This document shows positions 1 through 6,604 of a stretch of 9,377 bases of DNA, in pieces. Location: positions 1 through 9,377 of the forward strand of contig CAYXYF010000048.1 of NCBI GenBank assembly GCA_964469265.1, written 5' to 3'. Both the position numbers and the translations under genes were made by a program. How positions within the stretch are numbered: position 1 is the stretch's first letter; each line of letters starts with the position of its first letter. The notes beneath the pieces are model-generated. The model saw only the letters and a program-made list of their open reading frames with translations. It had not been told where the DNA came from and did no database searches. The DNA comes from JAEYZS01 sp964469265. Lineage in GTDB: Bacteria; Bdellovibrionota; Bdellovibrionia; Bdellovibrionales; JAEYZS01.

Positions 1-209
1 GTAAAAGACGGCGGATGGTCAACGAAGGTACCTTCCGTATAAAAAAGAATTTCTACGCGATTACAAGTTGCTAAGTAATAACATTCCTGCGCGCCAACGG
101 ACTTCATCAGGGAATCAAATGAGCCCATCTGTTGAATAGACTGGGTAACGGTCTTTAACCCGTCAACACCAACATCGCGTATATGAAATGACCAGAGGAG
201 TAGATTCAC
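1..209 (-). CDS. hemA: Glutamyl-tRNA reductase, N-terminal part (cut by window edge)
   Basis: This is the 5' end of a minus-strand gene that leaves the window on the left; 69 codons are visible. GluTR reduces glutamyl-tRNA(Glu) to glutamate-1-semialdehyde with NADPH, the first committed step of C5-pathway tetrapyrrole synthesis in the cytoplasm. The diagnostic stretch is CYYLATCNRVEILFY at residues 43-57, which matches the family's TCNR(V/T)E signature. Cys49 is the expected nucleophile that forms the thioester with glutamate, and Arg51 is the conserved neighbour. The start is a GTG at 207-209: an in-frame TAA lies 11 codons upstream, there is no ATG in between, and an AAGGGA Shine-Dalgarno sits 10 nt before it (220-225). 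The usual N-terminal 'NHkTAPvelRE' motif is poorly conserved here (SFHIRDVGVDGLK at residues 7-19). The catalytic motif makes the identification fairly secure despite the partial length. Confidence 0.85.
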   Translation of the reverse strand, partial: MNLLLWSFHIRDVGVDGLKTVTQSIQQMGSFDSLMKSVGAQECYYLATCNRVEILFYTEGTFVDHPPSF

Positions 210-238
210 TTTGTTACGTTCCCTTAACTTTTTGCCAA

Positions 239-267
239 GTTATCAAATAGCTTTCATTTATTGTCAT
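239..267 (-). promoter_or_regulatory. Putative sigma70-type promoter of hemA
   Basis: Read on the minus strand, a -35 box ATGACA (262-267, five of six consensus) is followed by a 17-nt spacer and a -10 box GATAAC (239-244, four of six). The predicted start near 232 leaves a leader of about 22 nt that contains the AAGGGA ribosome site of hemA. It is the best candidate in the 139-nt gap between bcp and hemA, and suggests hemA can be expressed separately from bcp. Confidence 0.4.
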
Positions 268-348
268 GCTTTTGTAACAGATTAGCCGACAATGTAAAAA
301 TCACGCGCCGACCGCCAACAGTTGCTTATTTTTTAAGCTTTTAACGCG

Positions 349-822
349 CTATTTCAGAGCCTTAAGATCTTCAAGGACCTGATCGACGTGCCCTTTGACC
401 TTCACCTTCGGGTAAATCTTAAGAATTTTTTGATCAGGGCCAATAATGAATGTCGAGCGCACAATCCCCATAAACTTCTTTCCGTATAGGGATTTTTCCT
501 GCCAGACGCCATAGGCCTCGCAAGCCTTTCCATCCACATCGGCTAGGAGTGGAAAGTTTAAATCATACTTATCAATAAATTTTTGGTGTCGCTCTTCAGA
601 GTCTTTGCTAATTCCGACCACGGCGACCTTTGATCTTTTTAGCCGAGCAAAGTTATCTCTAAAGTCACAAGCCTGCTGTGTGCATCCAGGAGTCATGTCC
701 TTTGGATAAAAATAAATTACAAGATGTTGTCCTTTAAAATCAGAAAGCGAAACTTTGTTTCCGTCTTGATCGTTTAATTTGAATGCTGGGGCCTTCGATC
801 CAACTTTAAGTTCTTTAGCCAT
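349..822 (-). CDS. bcp: Thioredoxin-dependent thiol peroxidase (Bcp/PrxQ)
   Basis: This 157-residue peroxiredoxin of the AhpC/TSA thioredoxin-like fold reduces hydrogen peroxide and organic hydroperoxides in the cytoplasm, being recycled by thioredoxin. The peroxidatic cysteine is Cys47 in FYPKDMTPGCT, and Cys52 five residues later is the resolving cysteine, the spacing of E. coli Bcp. Other family marks are AYGVW (residues 103-107) and the conserved arginine in GIVRSTFIIG (Arg122). Length is normal for the family. A third cysteine, Cys101, lies in GKACEAYGVW. The start is supported by AAAGGA at 830-835, seven nt before the ATG. It lies 66 nt downstream of the ABC1-kinase gene on the same strand and upstream of hemA. 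The context suggests redox housekeeping but no obligate operon, as a possible promoter precedes it. Confidence 0.95.
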   Translation of the reverse strand: MAKELKVGSKAPAFKLNDQDGNKVSLSDFKGQHLVIYFYPKDMTPGCTQQACDFRDNFARLKRSKVAVVGISKDSEERHQKFIDKYDLNFPLLADVDGKACEAYGVWQEKSLYGKKFMGIVRSTFIIGPDQKILKIYPKVKVKGHVDQVLEDLKALK

Positions 823-858
823 TGTGAAATCCTTTACTCCCGTTTGAAGTTGTTTTCT

Positions 859-886
859 TATGTACCAGTATTTCTAAGAGAGTCAA
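859..886 (-). promoter_or_regulatory. Possible promoter of bcp
   Basis: On the minus strand TTGACT (881-886, five of six to the -35 consensus) begins two bases after the stop codon of the ABC1-kinase gene. It is followed after 16 nt by TACATA (859-864, a weak -10, three of six). The strong -35 and correct location just upstream of the bcp ribosome site favour it; the poor -10 keeps confidence low. Confidence 0.3.
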
Positions 887-888
887 CC

Positions 889-2217
889 CTATGGGCTGAT
901 GTACTTCTCAAGTAGCTTTTTAGAGCTAAATCTTGCCTTAAGGATCGATAAAAATATAAATACGCCAGTGGTTTTCCTATCTAAAAAGACGACTTCTCGT
1001 GGTGGCGTGCGGACTTTAAATTCTTTTATCACTTGTGCAACAATTTTAGTGATTCTCTTAGGCAAGTCTGTGTTTCCCCAGTCGTATTCATCTTCCGTGA
1101 AGGGCTCAACCATCATAATGCAAAATTCATAGAAGAGATCCTTAAGCTTCTGGGGATCACCTTCTTCGGTGAATCCTAGCTTCATAGAGTAGGTTGCAAG
1201 TTCACTGAAATCTTTGCGTACAGATGCATGCACAAGCCCGCGGTAGTTTTCTAAAAAATCGTCTGAAAATTGCCTTACGGCGCCAAAATCAAATAACAAA
1301 ATTTGATCCTGAATTTCATTAATATGGATTTTATAATTTCCGATATGAGGATCTGTTTGTACAAACCCCCATTCAAATAGTTCTTTAAAGTAAAGGTCCA
1401 GGGCTGCTTCTGCAATACGATTACGGCGCTCCTGTGAGAGGGCGGCAACTTCTAAGGAGTCCACGCCAACCCCCTCTTCAAACGAGGTGGCGATGACTTT
1501 TTTTGTAGTCAACTCAGGGTAAGTTTTTGGAACGATAAATCGGGGGTCTGATTTTAGAGCGTCTCGAAACTTGTCGGTCCATTTCATTTCATGAAGATAA
1601 TCAAGTTCCTGATTGAGCATGTTTTGAACTTCATCAAACAATAAATCAAGATGTGAGATCTGCGGAAAGAGATCCGCAATCTTTAAAACTCCTTTAAGTG
1701 CTTTGATATCACTTAAGACCGCCTTGTCGACATCTGGATACTGAATTTTTAAAGCAAGGACTTCGCCAGTTGCTTTGATAGTGGCTTTATGAACTTGGCC
1801 CAAAGAGGCGCTGGCCGTTGGCTTAGGATCAATTATGAGTTTGTTCATTGCTTCTTGCCCAAGCTCTTTTGTTAAAGATTTTTTCAAAGCTTCCCATTCA
1901 AAGGGGGTGGATTGAGACTGGAGGTTTTTTAAAATGATATTTACATCAGCTGGCAAAAAGTATTCACCGTAAACAGAAAGCATTTGCCCCACTTTCATTA
2001 GGCCGCCCTTTAGATGTCCAAACTTTTCTGTGAGTTTAATGATTTGCGTTTTTAAAAGCTCTGTTGCGAGATTTTCCGTAGTGCTTTTCATCTTTGATTG
2101 GATCTTGTATCTTAAAGCCTTTTGTCCACTAGACGCTACCATCCCAACGAAGCTCAATGTTCGGGATATCTTGTCTGACGGTATTTTCTTAAGAGGCTTT
2201 TTTGTGTCTTTTTTCAT
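889..2217 (-). CDS. ABC1/UbiB-family atypical kinase-like protein
   Basis: This 442-residue protein has the full motif set of the ABC1/UbiB/ADCK family, protein-kinase-like ATP-binding proteins tied to quinone or lipid metabolism. In order: the family-specific KxGQ motif (Lys75-Val-Gly-Gln78), a loop in place of the P-loop (ASASLGQVH, 135-143), the invariant lysine in ALK (Lys157), the ExD motif in NQELDYLHE (Glu204, Asp206), the catalytic-loop TDPHIGN (Asp289, Asn294) and the metal-binding DFG (310-312). The family norm for the Ala-rich loop is AAAS(I/L)GQVH; here one alanine is serine. PHIGN replaces the common PHPGN. No C-terminal transmembrane pair like that of E. coli UbiB is evident, so a soluble or peripheral protein is likely. 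The ATG is preceded by a purine-rich AGAGAGA and a good promoter. The substrate cannot be told from sequence, and no ubi genes are visible nearby, so I give no symbol. Confidence 0.9.
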   Translation of the reverse strand: MKKDTKKPLKKIPSDKISRTLSFVGMVASSGQKALRYKIQSKMKSTTENLATELLKTQIIKLTEKFGHLKGGLMKVGQMLSVYGEYFLPADVNIILKNLQSQSTPFEWEALKKSLTKELGQEAMNKLIIDPKPTASASLGQVHKATIKATGEVLALKIQYPDVDKAVLSDIKALKGVLKIADLFPQISHLDLLFDEVQNMLNQELDYLHEMKWTDKFRDALKSDPRFIVPKTYPELTTKKVIATSFEEGVGVDSLEVAALSQERRNRIAEAALDLYFKELFEWGFVQTDPHIGNYKIHINEIQDQILLFDFGAVRQFSDDFLENYRGLVHASVRKDFSELATYSMKLGFTEEGDPQKLKDLFYEFCIMMVEPFTEDEYDWGNTDLPKRITKIVAQVIKEFKVRTPPREVVFLDRKTTGVFIFLSILKARFSSKKLLEKYISP

Positions 2218-2238
2218 AATTCTCTCTAGGGGAGCTTT

Positions 2239-2267
2239 GTTATATAGAATCTTATTGGCCAGTTCAA
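2239..2267 (-). promoter_or_regulatory. Sigma70-type promoter of the ABC1-kinase gene
   Basis: Minus-strand TTGAAC (2262-2267, four of six) is separated by exactly 17 nt from TATAAC (2239-2244, five of six). The predicted transcription start near 2232 gives a leader of about 15 nt that carries the AGAGAGA purine tract before the ATG at 2217. Position, spacing and box quality all fit. Confidence 0.5.
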
Positions 2268-2293
2268 GGATTGCTCCGTCTTTGACTAATAAC

Positions 2294-2323
2294 TTGTGAA
2301 CTCGAGTCCGTTTTTGTTAAACT
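2294..2323 (+). promoter_or_regulatory. Weak candidate promoter of the alpha/beta hydrolase gene
   Basis: TTGTGA (2294-2299) and TAAACT (2318-2323), with an 18-nt spacer, each match four of six consensus bases. The region 2311-2345 is AT-rich. An overlapping pair, TTGTTA (2314-2319) with TAAAAA (2337-2342), is about equally good, so the exact promoter is uncertain. It would be divergent from the ABC1-kinase promoter in the same 130-nt gap. Confidence 0.25.
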
Positions 2324-2343
2324 AAATCGAACTTTCTAAAAAA

Positions 2344-2348
2344 TAGGA
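2344..2348 (+). promoter_or_regulatory. Ribosome binding site that favours the second ATG
   Basis: TAGGA at 2344-2348 runs into the first ATG (2348), which is too close to serve it, but lies 8 nt before the second in-frame ATG (2357). This favours initiation at 2357. Confidence 0.5.
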
Positions 2349-2356
2349 TGCCAAAT

Positions 2357-3094
2357 ATGAACTGGTTACTAATAAGAGGCCTAGTGAGAGAATCCGAGCA
2401 TTGGGGAGAGTTTCCTAAGATGCTTGAAAAGGTCGAAGGCGTAAAAAGAGTTGTTTGTTTAGATCTCGCTGGCGTTGGGACCGAAAACAGCAGAGTGTTT
2501 CTGCCAACAGTTAAGCAGGCGGTAGAAGACCTGCGTTCGCGATTTCAACTTGTCCGAAAAGCAAAAGAAGAAGACTGGGGAATTCTTGGGATTTCTTTGG
2601 GTGGGATGATCGCTATGCAATGGACATCAGACTATGCTAAGGACTTTAAAAAAATTGTAGTTATTAATTCGAGCTCAAGAGAGCTTCCGTTTTGGAAACG
2701 ATTAACGCCAGAATCACTTTTAACAGTCGGAAAGGTTTTCTTTGAGGAAGACACTGTTAATAGAGAAAAACTTATTATCAACATGACATCGAATCTGCGT
2801 AAGACGGATTCAAAACTCATTGACAGCTGGGTAAGCATTGCACAGAAAAGAAAATATTCAAAACTTACTGCGATCAACCAGCTCCTAGCTGCGGCCCAAT
2901 TTAGTTTACCGAAAAACATTTCAGCTGAGATGTTAGTACTCACATCACGGGCCGACAAAATGGTAAGTCATGAAGGTTCAGAGGAAATCGCTAAGAAATA
3001 CAAAGCGGAAATTGCGATTCACCCCACCGCTGGTCATGATATCGCAGTTGATGACCCGCAATGGATTATTGATCAGATATCTGCTTGGAATTAA
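2357..3094 (+). CDS. Alpha/beta-hydrolase fold protein
   Basis: The protein is 245 residues from the preferred ATG at 2357, or 248 from the ATG at 2348 (numbering below from 2348). It is a cytoplasmic serine hydrolase of the alpha/beta-hydrolase fold with no signal peptide. The nucleophile elbow is GISLGG with Ser83; the acid is probably Asp203 (SRADKMV) and the base His230 (AGHDIA), so the triad is complete and in the right order. The N-terminal WLLIRGLVRESEHWGEF carries the oxyanion-region Arg-Gly in place of the more common HG. The sequence between the elbow and the acid (about 110-185) is helical and basic, as expected for a lid. The substrate is unknown; ester, thioester or lactone cleavage are all possible. 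The gene stands alone, divergent from the ABC1-kinase gene and convergent with the thioesterase gene, with a 14-nt gap and no clear terminator. Confidence 0.85.
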   Translation: MNWLLIRGLVRESEHWGEFPKMLEKVEGVKRVVCLDLAGVGTENSRVFLPTVKQAVEDLRSRFQLVRKAKEEDWGILGISLGGMIAMQWTSDYAKDFKKIVVINSSSRELPFWKRLTPESLLTVGKVFFEEDTVNREKLIINMTSNLRKTDSKLIDSWVSIAQKRKYSKLTAINQLLAAAQFSLPKNISAEMLVLTSRADKMVSHEGSEEIAKKYKAEIAIHPTAGHDIAVDDPQWIIDQISAWN

Positions 3095-3108
3095 CGTCAG
3101 ACCGAATG

Positions 3109-3606
3109 TTAGTGTTTTTGGTGCTTGGTCTTGCTCCATGATTTGATTTGCCAAGTGGTTTGACCCTCAGAGATCAATTCATTCTTCTCATTGTGTACAA
3201 CGGTATGCATATTCAAAAACATTTCACCATCTTTTAAATCTGGCCACTGTTGCGGCGCCTGTGCAGTTCCTGTGAGGGTTCCTTTTCCAGGTTTGTGGTA
3301 AGTCACATTGATGTTTGTCAAAATAAGTCTGAATTGTTCAAAGCCATATCTTTTTGCAAGTAACAGTCCTGCAGTGTACTCGATCAAAAGAGCTTGAGAG
3401 ATGGCGTGCGCTGTGCCGACGTGGTTTTTTCTTCTGTAGACGGGAAGGGACTCGATCACAGACTCAGTCTCTGATAACGATTTGATTTTCATTCCCATGC
3501 CCATATTGAAGGGAATTCCAATCTTAATGGCATTATCTAAGAACGCGTTCTTCATTTTTTTATTTTTAATTTTATCAGCAACTTTAAATACATCAAATTT
3601 TTTCAT
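3109..3606 (-). CDS. Hotdog-fold thioesterase-like protein (DUF4442 type)
   Basis: This 165-residue protein resembles the DUF4442 branch of hotdog-fold acyl-CoA thioesterase-like proteins. The key stretch is YRRKNHVGTAHAISQALLIEY (residues 57-77, split by the strand-helix turn); RRxNHVGT..HA is the family hallmark, and Glu76 sits in the central helix where hotdog thioesterases often hold a catalytic acid. The predicted beta-strands LILTNINVTYHKP and MFLNMHTVVHNE fit the wrapping sheet. The C-terminus is basic and histidine-rich. Its ATG overlaps the TGA of the upstream monooxygenase gene in an ATGA, and an AGGA at 3615-3618 lies 8 nt before it inside that gene, so the two are translationally coupled and surely co-transcribed. 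Hydrolysis of acyl-CoA is inferred from the fold; the actual acyl group is unknown. Confidence 0.75.
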   Translation of the reverse strand: MKKFDVFKVADKIKNKKMKNAFLDNAIKIGIPFNMGMGMKIKSLSETESVIESLPVYRRKNHVGTAHAISQALLIEYTAGLLLAKRYGFEQFRLILTNINVTYHKPGKGTLTGTAQAPQQWPDLKDGEMFLNMHTVVHNEKNELISEGQTTWQIKSWSKTKHQKH

Positions 3607-4595
3607 ATTTTATATCCTGGCATTCCTTTCAACACTTTATAATAATCAGTTACCAACTCATTGACTATTTCTTCGCAGCTCAAAATCTCGTTGATAAGTC
3701 CCACGCCTTGTCCCGCACTCCATACGGTTTTCCAAGTGGGTTTAGTTGCAGCCGTCTCAAGAGATTTCATTCCTGCAAGGTGAATTAACGGAACCACCAT
3801 TTTTTTTGTTAAGCGATTATTCTTTAAAACCTTTACGACAAGCGGAAGCTCTGCGCCCATTTTTTTAACGTAATCCGTGTTAATCACATTTGCAGGAGTT
3901 CCAGAAATTCTTGAATTTAAAACAACGTCTTCAGGAGTGCTTTTTAAAATAGCGTCTTTATAGGCTTGGTCAACCGAGGCTTCCTTTGATGTGATAAAGC
4001 GAGTTCCGACGCTCACGCCATCAGCTCCTAATGCTAACATTGCGGCCATTGTTGCGCCATTTGCTACTCCTCCTGCTGCAATAACTGGGATTTTTAGTTC
4101 ATGCTTTAACCAAGGGATAAGAACAACAGGAGATATTGGGCCTGCGTGTCCTCCAGCGCCACTTGCAACCGCAATGACCCCATCCGCGCCTAAATCCTGA
4201 ACCTTTAGTGCATGTTCAAGATTTGTGACATCACAAAACACTTTTGCGCCAATTTTGTGTGCTTCCTTGATGACGTTTTTTGGATTTCCAAGAGAGGTGA
4301 TAAACATATCAACCCCTTCTTCAAGAGCAATGGCAATGTCTTGCTCTTGTCTTACGTTACTTTTATTCACAATAACGTTCACACAAATAGGCTTCTTCGT
4401 ACGAGCTTTAATGTTTTGAATTGCCTTACGGTAATTTTCGATTGGACGAAAGTTTAATGCAGGGAATGCACCGATGGCGCCAGCCTCTGAAGTACTGACG
4501 ACCATGTCTTCGTTAGAGACTAAAAACATCGGCGCACCAATGATCGGGTATTTAATATTTAAAAGTTTCGTAAACGGAGTGTTAATAGGATTCAT
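3603..4595 (-). CDS. Nitronate monooxygenase-family FMN enzyme
   Basis: This 330-residue TIM-barrel flavoprotein belongs to the nitronate monooxygenase / 2-nitropropane dioxygenase family, which uses FMN and oxygen to oxidise alkyl nitronates; FabK enoyl-ACP reductases are close relatives. Visible family marks are KYPIIGAPMF near the N-terminus (residues 15-24), GAGGHAGP with the probable catalytic His150, the FMN-phosphate loop IAAGGV (172-177), GADGVSVGTRF (190-200) and WSAGQGVG (292-299). The start is the ATG at 4593-4595. The frame stays open to a TTG at 4625, but those ten extra codons lie inside a palindromic operator and add nothing family-like. No Shine-Dalgarno precedes the ATG, while a promoter -10 box ends only nine nt before it, so the mRNA may be leaderless. 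The downstream thioesterase gene overlaps by 4 nt. The pairing suggests acyl-chain or lipid-linked chemistry, but detoxification of nitro compounds cannot be excluded. Confidence 0.88.
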   Translation of the reverse strand: MNPINTPFTKLLNIKYPIIGAPMFLVSNEDMVVSTSEAGAIGAFPALNFRPIENYRKAIQNIKARTKKPICVNVIVNKSNVRQEQDIAIALEEGVDMFITSLGNPKNVIKEAHKIGAKVFCDVTNLEHALKVQDLGADGVIAVASGAGGHAGPISPVVLIPWLKHELKIPVIAAGGVANGATMAAMLALGADGVSVGTRFITSKEASVDQAYKDAILKSTPEDVVLNSRISGTPANVINTDYVKKMGAELPLVVKVLKNNRLTKKMVVPLIHLAGMKSLETAATKPTWKTVWSAGQGVGLINEILSCEEIVNELVTDYYKVLKGMPGYKI

Positions 4596-4597
4596 GA

Positions 4598-4624
4598 TGA
4601 ATTCAGAATAGTCTTCTGAATTCA
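4598..4624. repeat. Perfect 11-bp inverted repeat, probable operator
   Basis: The arms TGAATTCAGAA (4598-4608) and TTCTGAATTCA (4614-4624) are exact reverse complements around the 5-nt spacer TAGTC. The element covers the putative -10 box and ends two bases before the ATG of the monooxygenase gene. A dyad of this size over a core promoter is the usual form of an operator for a dimeric repressor such as a TetR- or MarR-type protein. No regulator gene of that kind lies in the window. Confidence 0.6.
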
Positions 4625-4634
4625 ATCAAGTCAA
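4605..4634 (-). promoter_or_regulatory. Putative promoter of the monooxygenase-thioesterase operon
   Basis: Minus-strand TTGACT (4629-4634, five of six) and TATTCT (4605-4610, four of six) are 18 nt apart. The -10 box ends nine nt before the ATG, so transcription would start within about three bases of it or at the A itself. This accounts for the absence of a ribosome site. The palindrome at 4598-4624 overlaps the -10 box and most of the spacer. Confidence 0.45.
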
Positions 4635-4682
4635 TTAAAGGAATAATTTCCCGCCTATCATTTCATCCAAGCGGTGGGCCAA

Positions 4683-6341
4683 TTAAAGACAAGCGGCGAC
4701 TTCAAGAGCGACTAAGCGCTGATAGTCTGCAACCTGACTGGATCGTTGAGCAACAACTCCTCGATCCTGAATACAAGTATTAACTTTTGTAACGACTGAG
4801 TGCTTATGCTTTTTCGGTTTTTTAGCCGCTAAAATTGCATTCGGATACTTCTCGGCTTCTCGAAGTGCAAAGCGGTCGTCTTCCGTCATATTGGGTCTAA
4901 AATCAGCAACTATATCCGCATCTAGCCCATATAGCTGATTGGATGATCCGTCGGCAAAATGAAATCTTGAGGTCGTGCGATAGCTCACGATACCGATGTC
5001 TCGTAAATCAAAGTTTGGATGTTGAACTGTTCCTTTGCCGTAGCTTCTTTCTCCCACTCTAATGGCGCGGTCATAAGCTCCAAGTGCCCCTGCTAAAACT
5101 TCTGACGCTGAAGCCGAGAACGCATTTTGTAATATAATAAGCGGTCGTTTGCTAAAGTGCTCATAAAGAGATTCAGCTATGTCAGTTTTCCTTACAGTAT
5201 GTTCTTCCACCACTTTGTTTGTGTATGGATCGATCTGAGAAAGGATCTTTGCGCCAGGCGGAAGGTAATAGTAGGCCATACAAAGAGCTTCTCTAAGAAG
5301 TCCCCCGCCGTTATCGCGTAAATCCAAAATCAAATCCGTAGCACCAAGCTTATGGAGAGCGCGCGCAGCGAGAGCAAAGCTCTTGCACGTACTGTTGTCA
5401 CTGAATGAATTAACTTTGATATAGCCAACCTTTTTTGTTCCATTTTGAATGAGCTTTGGAGACACATTCGGTACCGAATATTCAGCTCGCGTAACGGTAA
5501 ATGATAGAGTCTTGTTTTGTCTCTCGACCTCTAAGATCGCTGGTGTGCCTGCATCGCCCGCAAGATTTTTCATAAGTTCATTTAAGTCCCAGCCGCTCAC
5601 TGAATTTCCATCCACTGAAACCAGAAAGTCATCTTCTCGGATACCCGCTAGTTCAGCAGGTCCGTCGTCATAAGGGGAAAGCGCAAATCGACCTTGAACA
5701 TTAACGATGTACAGCCCAAAACCCACTAAAGAACGAGAAGCCTGAGCCCGATTATTGAGGTCAGCAGACGGCGCCCAGTAAGTGTGTGGATCAACAGCGA
5801 CTAAGTAATATTGGTTAATAGCGTTACCAATACTGCGCTTGCGGCCCTTAGTTCCTGCTACGTCTAAAGCGTCAGCCAAAAGGTTTTCAAATGCTAACTT
5901 CGAAGATGTTTTAGCATAAAAATTTTTCCAGCTAGCGTTGATTGCATCCACTTCTTGAGATCTTTCTAACCAAAGCTGACGCCTCGATTTATTAGGATCA
6001 GAAGGAGCCGCTTTGTATTCGCGAATATCAATAGCGCCTAAATTTTTAACGACTTTGCCGAAGCCTGGTAGCCCAGCCGCTGTATCATTAGCCAACCGTT
6101 GGCGTTGTTTTCTAAGGAGTGAATCAGTAGCCGCTATGCAACCCAAAAAGTTGGCCTCGGTTTTATAGCAGTTCTCACTGTTTACAAAATCTTTGAGATG
6201 CTGCTCGGAAATCTGAGTCGCTTCCCAAAAATCGGTGCTTTTTGCAAAGGCCACTTCAAATGCAAGTAGTGATATTGCTCCTAAAACTATCGCGACTTTA
6301 AGAAGGAGAGCTCCTAAAGCTTTTACTGCCCCACGTACCAT
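4683..6341 (-). CDS. Exported S41-family C-terminal processing protease with PDZ domain
   Basis: This is a 552-residue serine protease of the S41 (CtpA/Prc) family. Residues 1-33 form a signal peptide: a basic start, a hydrophobic core at 11-31, and an AFA site after Ala33. A helical N-terminal region follows (about 35-200) and includes AVDPHTYWA (182-190), the family's DPHT motif. The PDZ domain covers about 205-285 (GLYIVNVQGRFALSPY, then GIREDDFLVSVDG). The catalytic core (about 300-485) has LDLRDNGGGLL (339-349), the nucleophile Ser411 in FSASASE, and the general-base Lys436 in SYGKGTVQ, exactly 25 residues later as in E. coli Prc and plant D1 protease. Six cysteines (58, 68, 319, 354, 523, 551) could form disulfides in the periplasm. 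The C-terminal tail after about 505 is Lys/His-rich and then holds two of those cysteines. Such enzymes trim exported or envelope proteins; the target here is unknown. Confidence 0.92.
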   Translation of the reverse strand: MVRGAVKALGALLLKVAIVLGAISLLAFEVAFAKSTDFWEATQISEQHLKDFVNSENCYKTEANFLGCIAATDSLLRKQRQRLANDTAAGLPGFGKVVKNLGAIDIREYKAAPSDPNKSRRQLWLERSQEVDAINASWKNFYAKTSSKLAFENLLADALDVAGTKGRKRSIGNAINQYYLVAVDPHTYWAPSADLNNRAQASRSLVGFGLYIVNVQGRFALSPYDDGPAELAGIREDDFLVSVDGNSVSGWDLNELMKNLAGDAGTPAILEVERQNKTLSFTVTRAEYSVPNVSPKLIQNGTKKVGYIKVNSFSDNSTCKSFALAARALHKLGATDLILDLRDNGGGLLREALCMAYYYLPPGAKILSQIDPYTNKVVEEHTVRKTDIAESLYEHFSKRPLIILQNAFSASASEVLAGALGAYDRAIRVGERSYGKGTVQHPNFDLRDIGIVSYRTTSRFHFADGSSNQLYGLDADIVADFRPNMTEDDRFALREAEKYPNAILAAKKPKKHKHSVVTKVNTCIQDRGVVAQRSSQVADYQRLVALEVAACL

Positions 6342-6357
6342 AAACTACCCCACGTAT

Positions 6358-6363
6358 TTTATA
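6358..6363 (-). promoter_or_regulatory. Possible -10 element of the S41 protease gene
   Basis: Minus-strand TATAAA within TATAAAAT (5 of 6 to consensus) lies 16 nt before the ATG, with a GGGG ribosome-site-like run between (6348-6351). No acceptable -35 hexamer sits 16-18 nt upstream, so this is a -10 match only. Confidence 0.3.
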
Positions 6364-6549
6364 CGACCACTCATTCAAGAGGCATACCCACATGACCTCT
6401 TTTGTTACCCAGGCTGAACTATATGAGTGAGAACTCGGTTTTCACAAATTAAGATGTGCAATTAGAAAAAAAGTTATGTTTTTACCGACACTTAATTAAG
6501 GTCTTCTATGCCTTCTATAAGTAGAACTTATTGATTTAAAACTCTTTTA

Positions 6550-6577
6550 TTGCTATTCACCCTAAATAGCATATAAA
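6550..6577 (+). promoter_or_regulatory. Candidate promoter of the deoxyhypusine-synthase-like gene
   Basis: TTGCTA (6550-6555, four of six) and TATAAA (6572-6577, five of six) are 16 nt apart, giving a start near 6584 and a leader of about 21 nt that contains the AGGAG ribosome site (6592-6596, 8 nt before the ATG). The rest of the 263-nt divergent gap (6342-6604) is AT-rich. It shows only short palindromes (10 bp at 6491-6500; 6-bp arms at 6517-6531), whose role I cannot support. Confidence 0.4.
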
Positions 6578-6604
6578 TAGCCGAAACTATTAGGAGAGAT
6601 TGCC

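Noticed and set aside
285..312. Direct repeat GCCGAC at 285-290 and 307-312, 22 nt apart, upstream of the hemA promoter.
   Set aside because: A 6-base repeat in a 140-nt region is expected by chance, and the flanks do not match.
324..338. GCTTA/TAAGC hairpin downstream of bcp.
   Set aside because: It has a five-pair AT-rich stem and no T-run on the strand where a bcp terminator would be needed.
4596..4625. Longer monooxygenase reading frame starting at the TTG at 4625.
   Set aside because: There is no ribosome site, the extra codons fall in the palindrome, and the family N-terminus fits the ATG at 4595.
4635..4682. Possible terminator of the S41 protease gene (CCGC/GCGG and GGAA/TTCC small stems).
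   Set aside because: Stems are only four pairs and the T-run is short; not convincing.
6329..6356. Direct repeat CCCCACGTA at 6329-6337 and 6348-6356 around the S41 start codon.
   Set aside because: A nine-base repeat at this distance can occur by chance in a window this size, and one copy is coding.
6392..6430. Twelve-codon open frame (MTSFVTQAELYE) in the divergent gap, possible leader peptide.
   Set aside because: It has a weak ribosome site, no associated attenuator hairpin and no promoter at a fitting distance.
6491..6531. Palindrome CTTAATTAAG, direct repeats of CTTCTAT and dyad ATAAGT/ACTTAT upstream of the DHS-like gene.
   Set aside because: Each is short and AT-rich, within chance expectation; no consistent operator layout.
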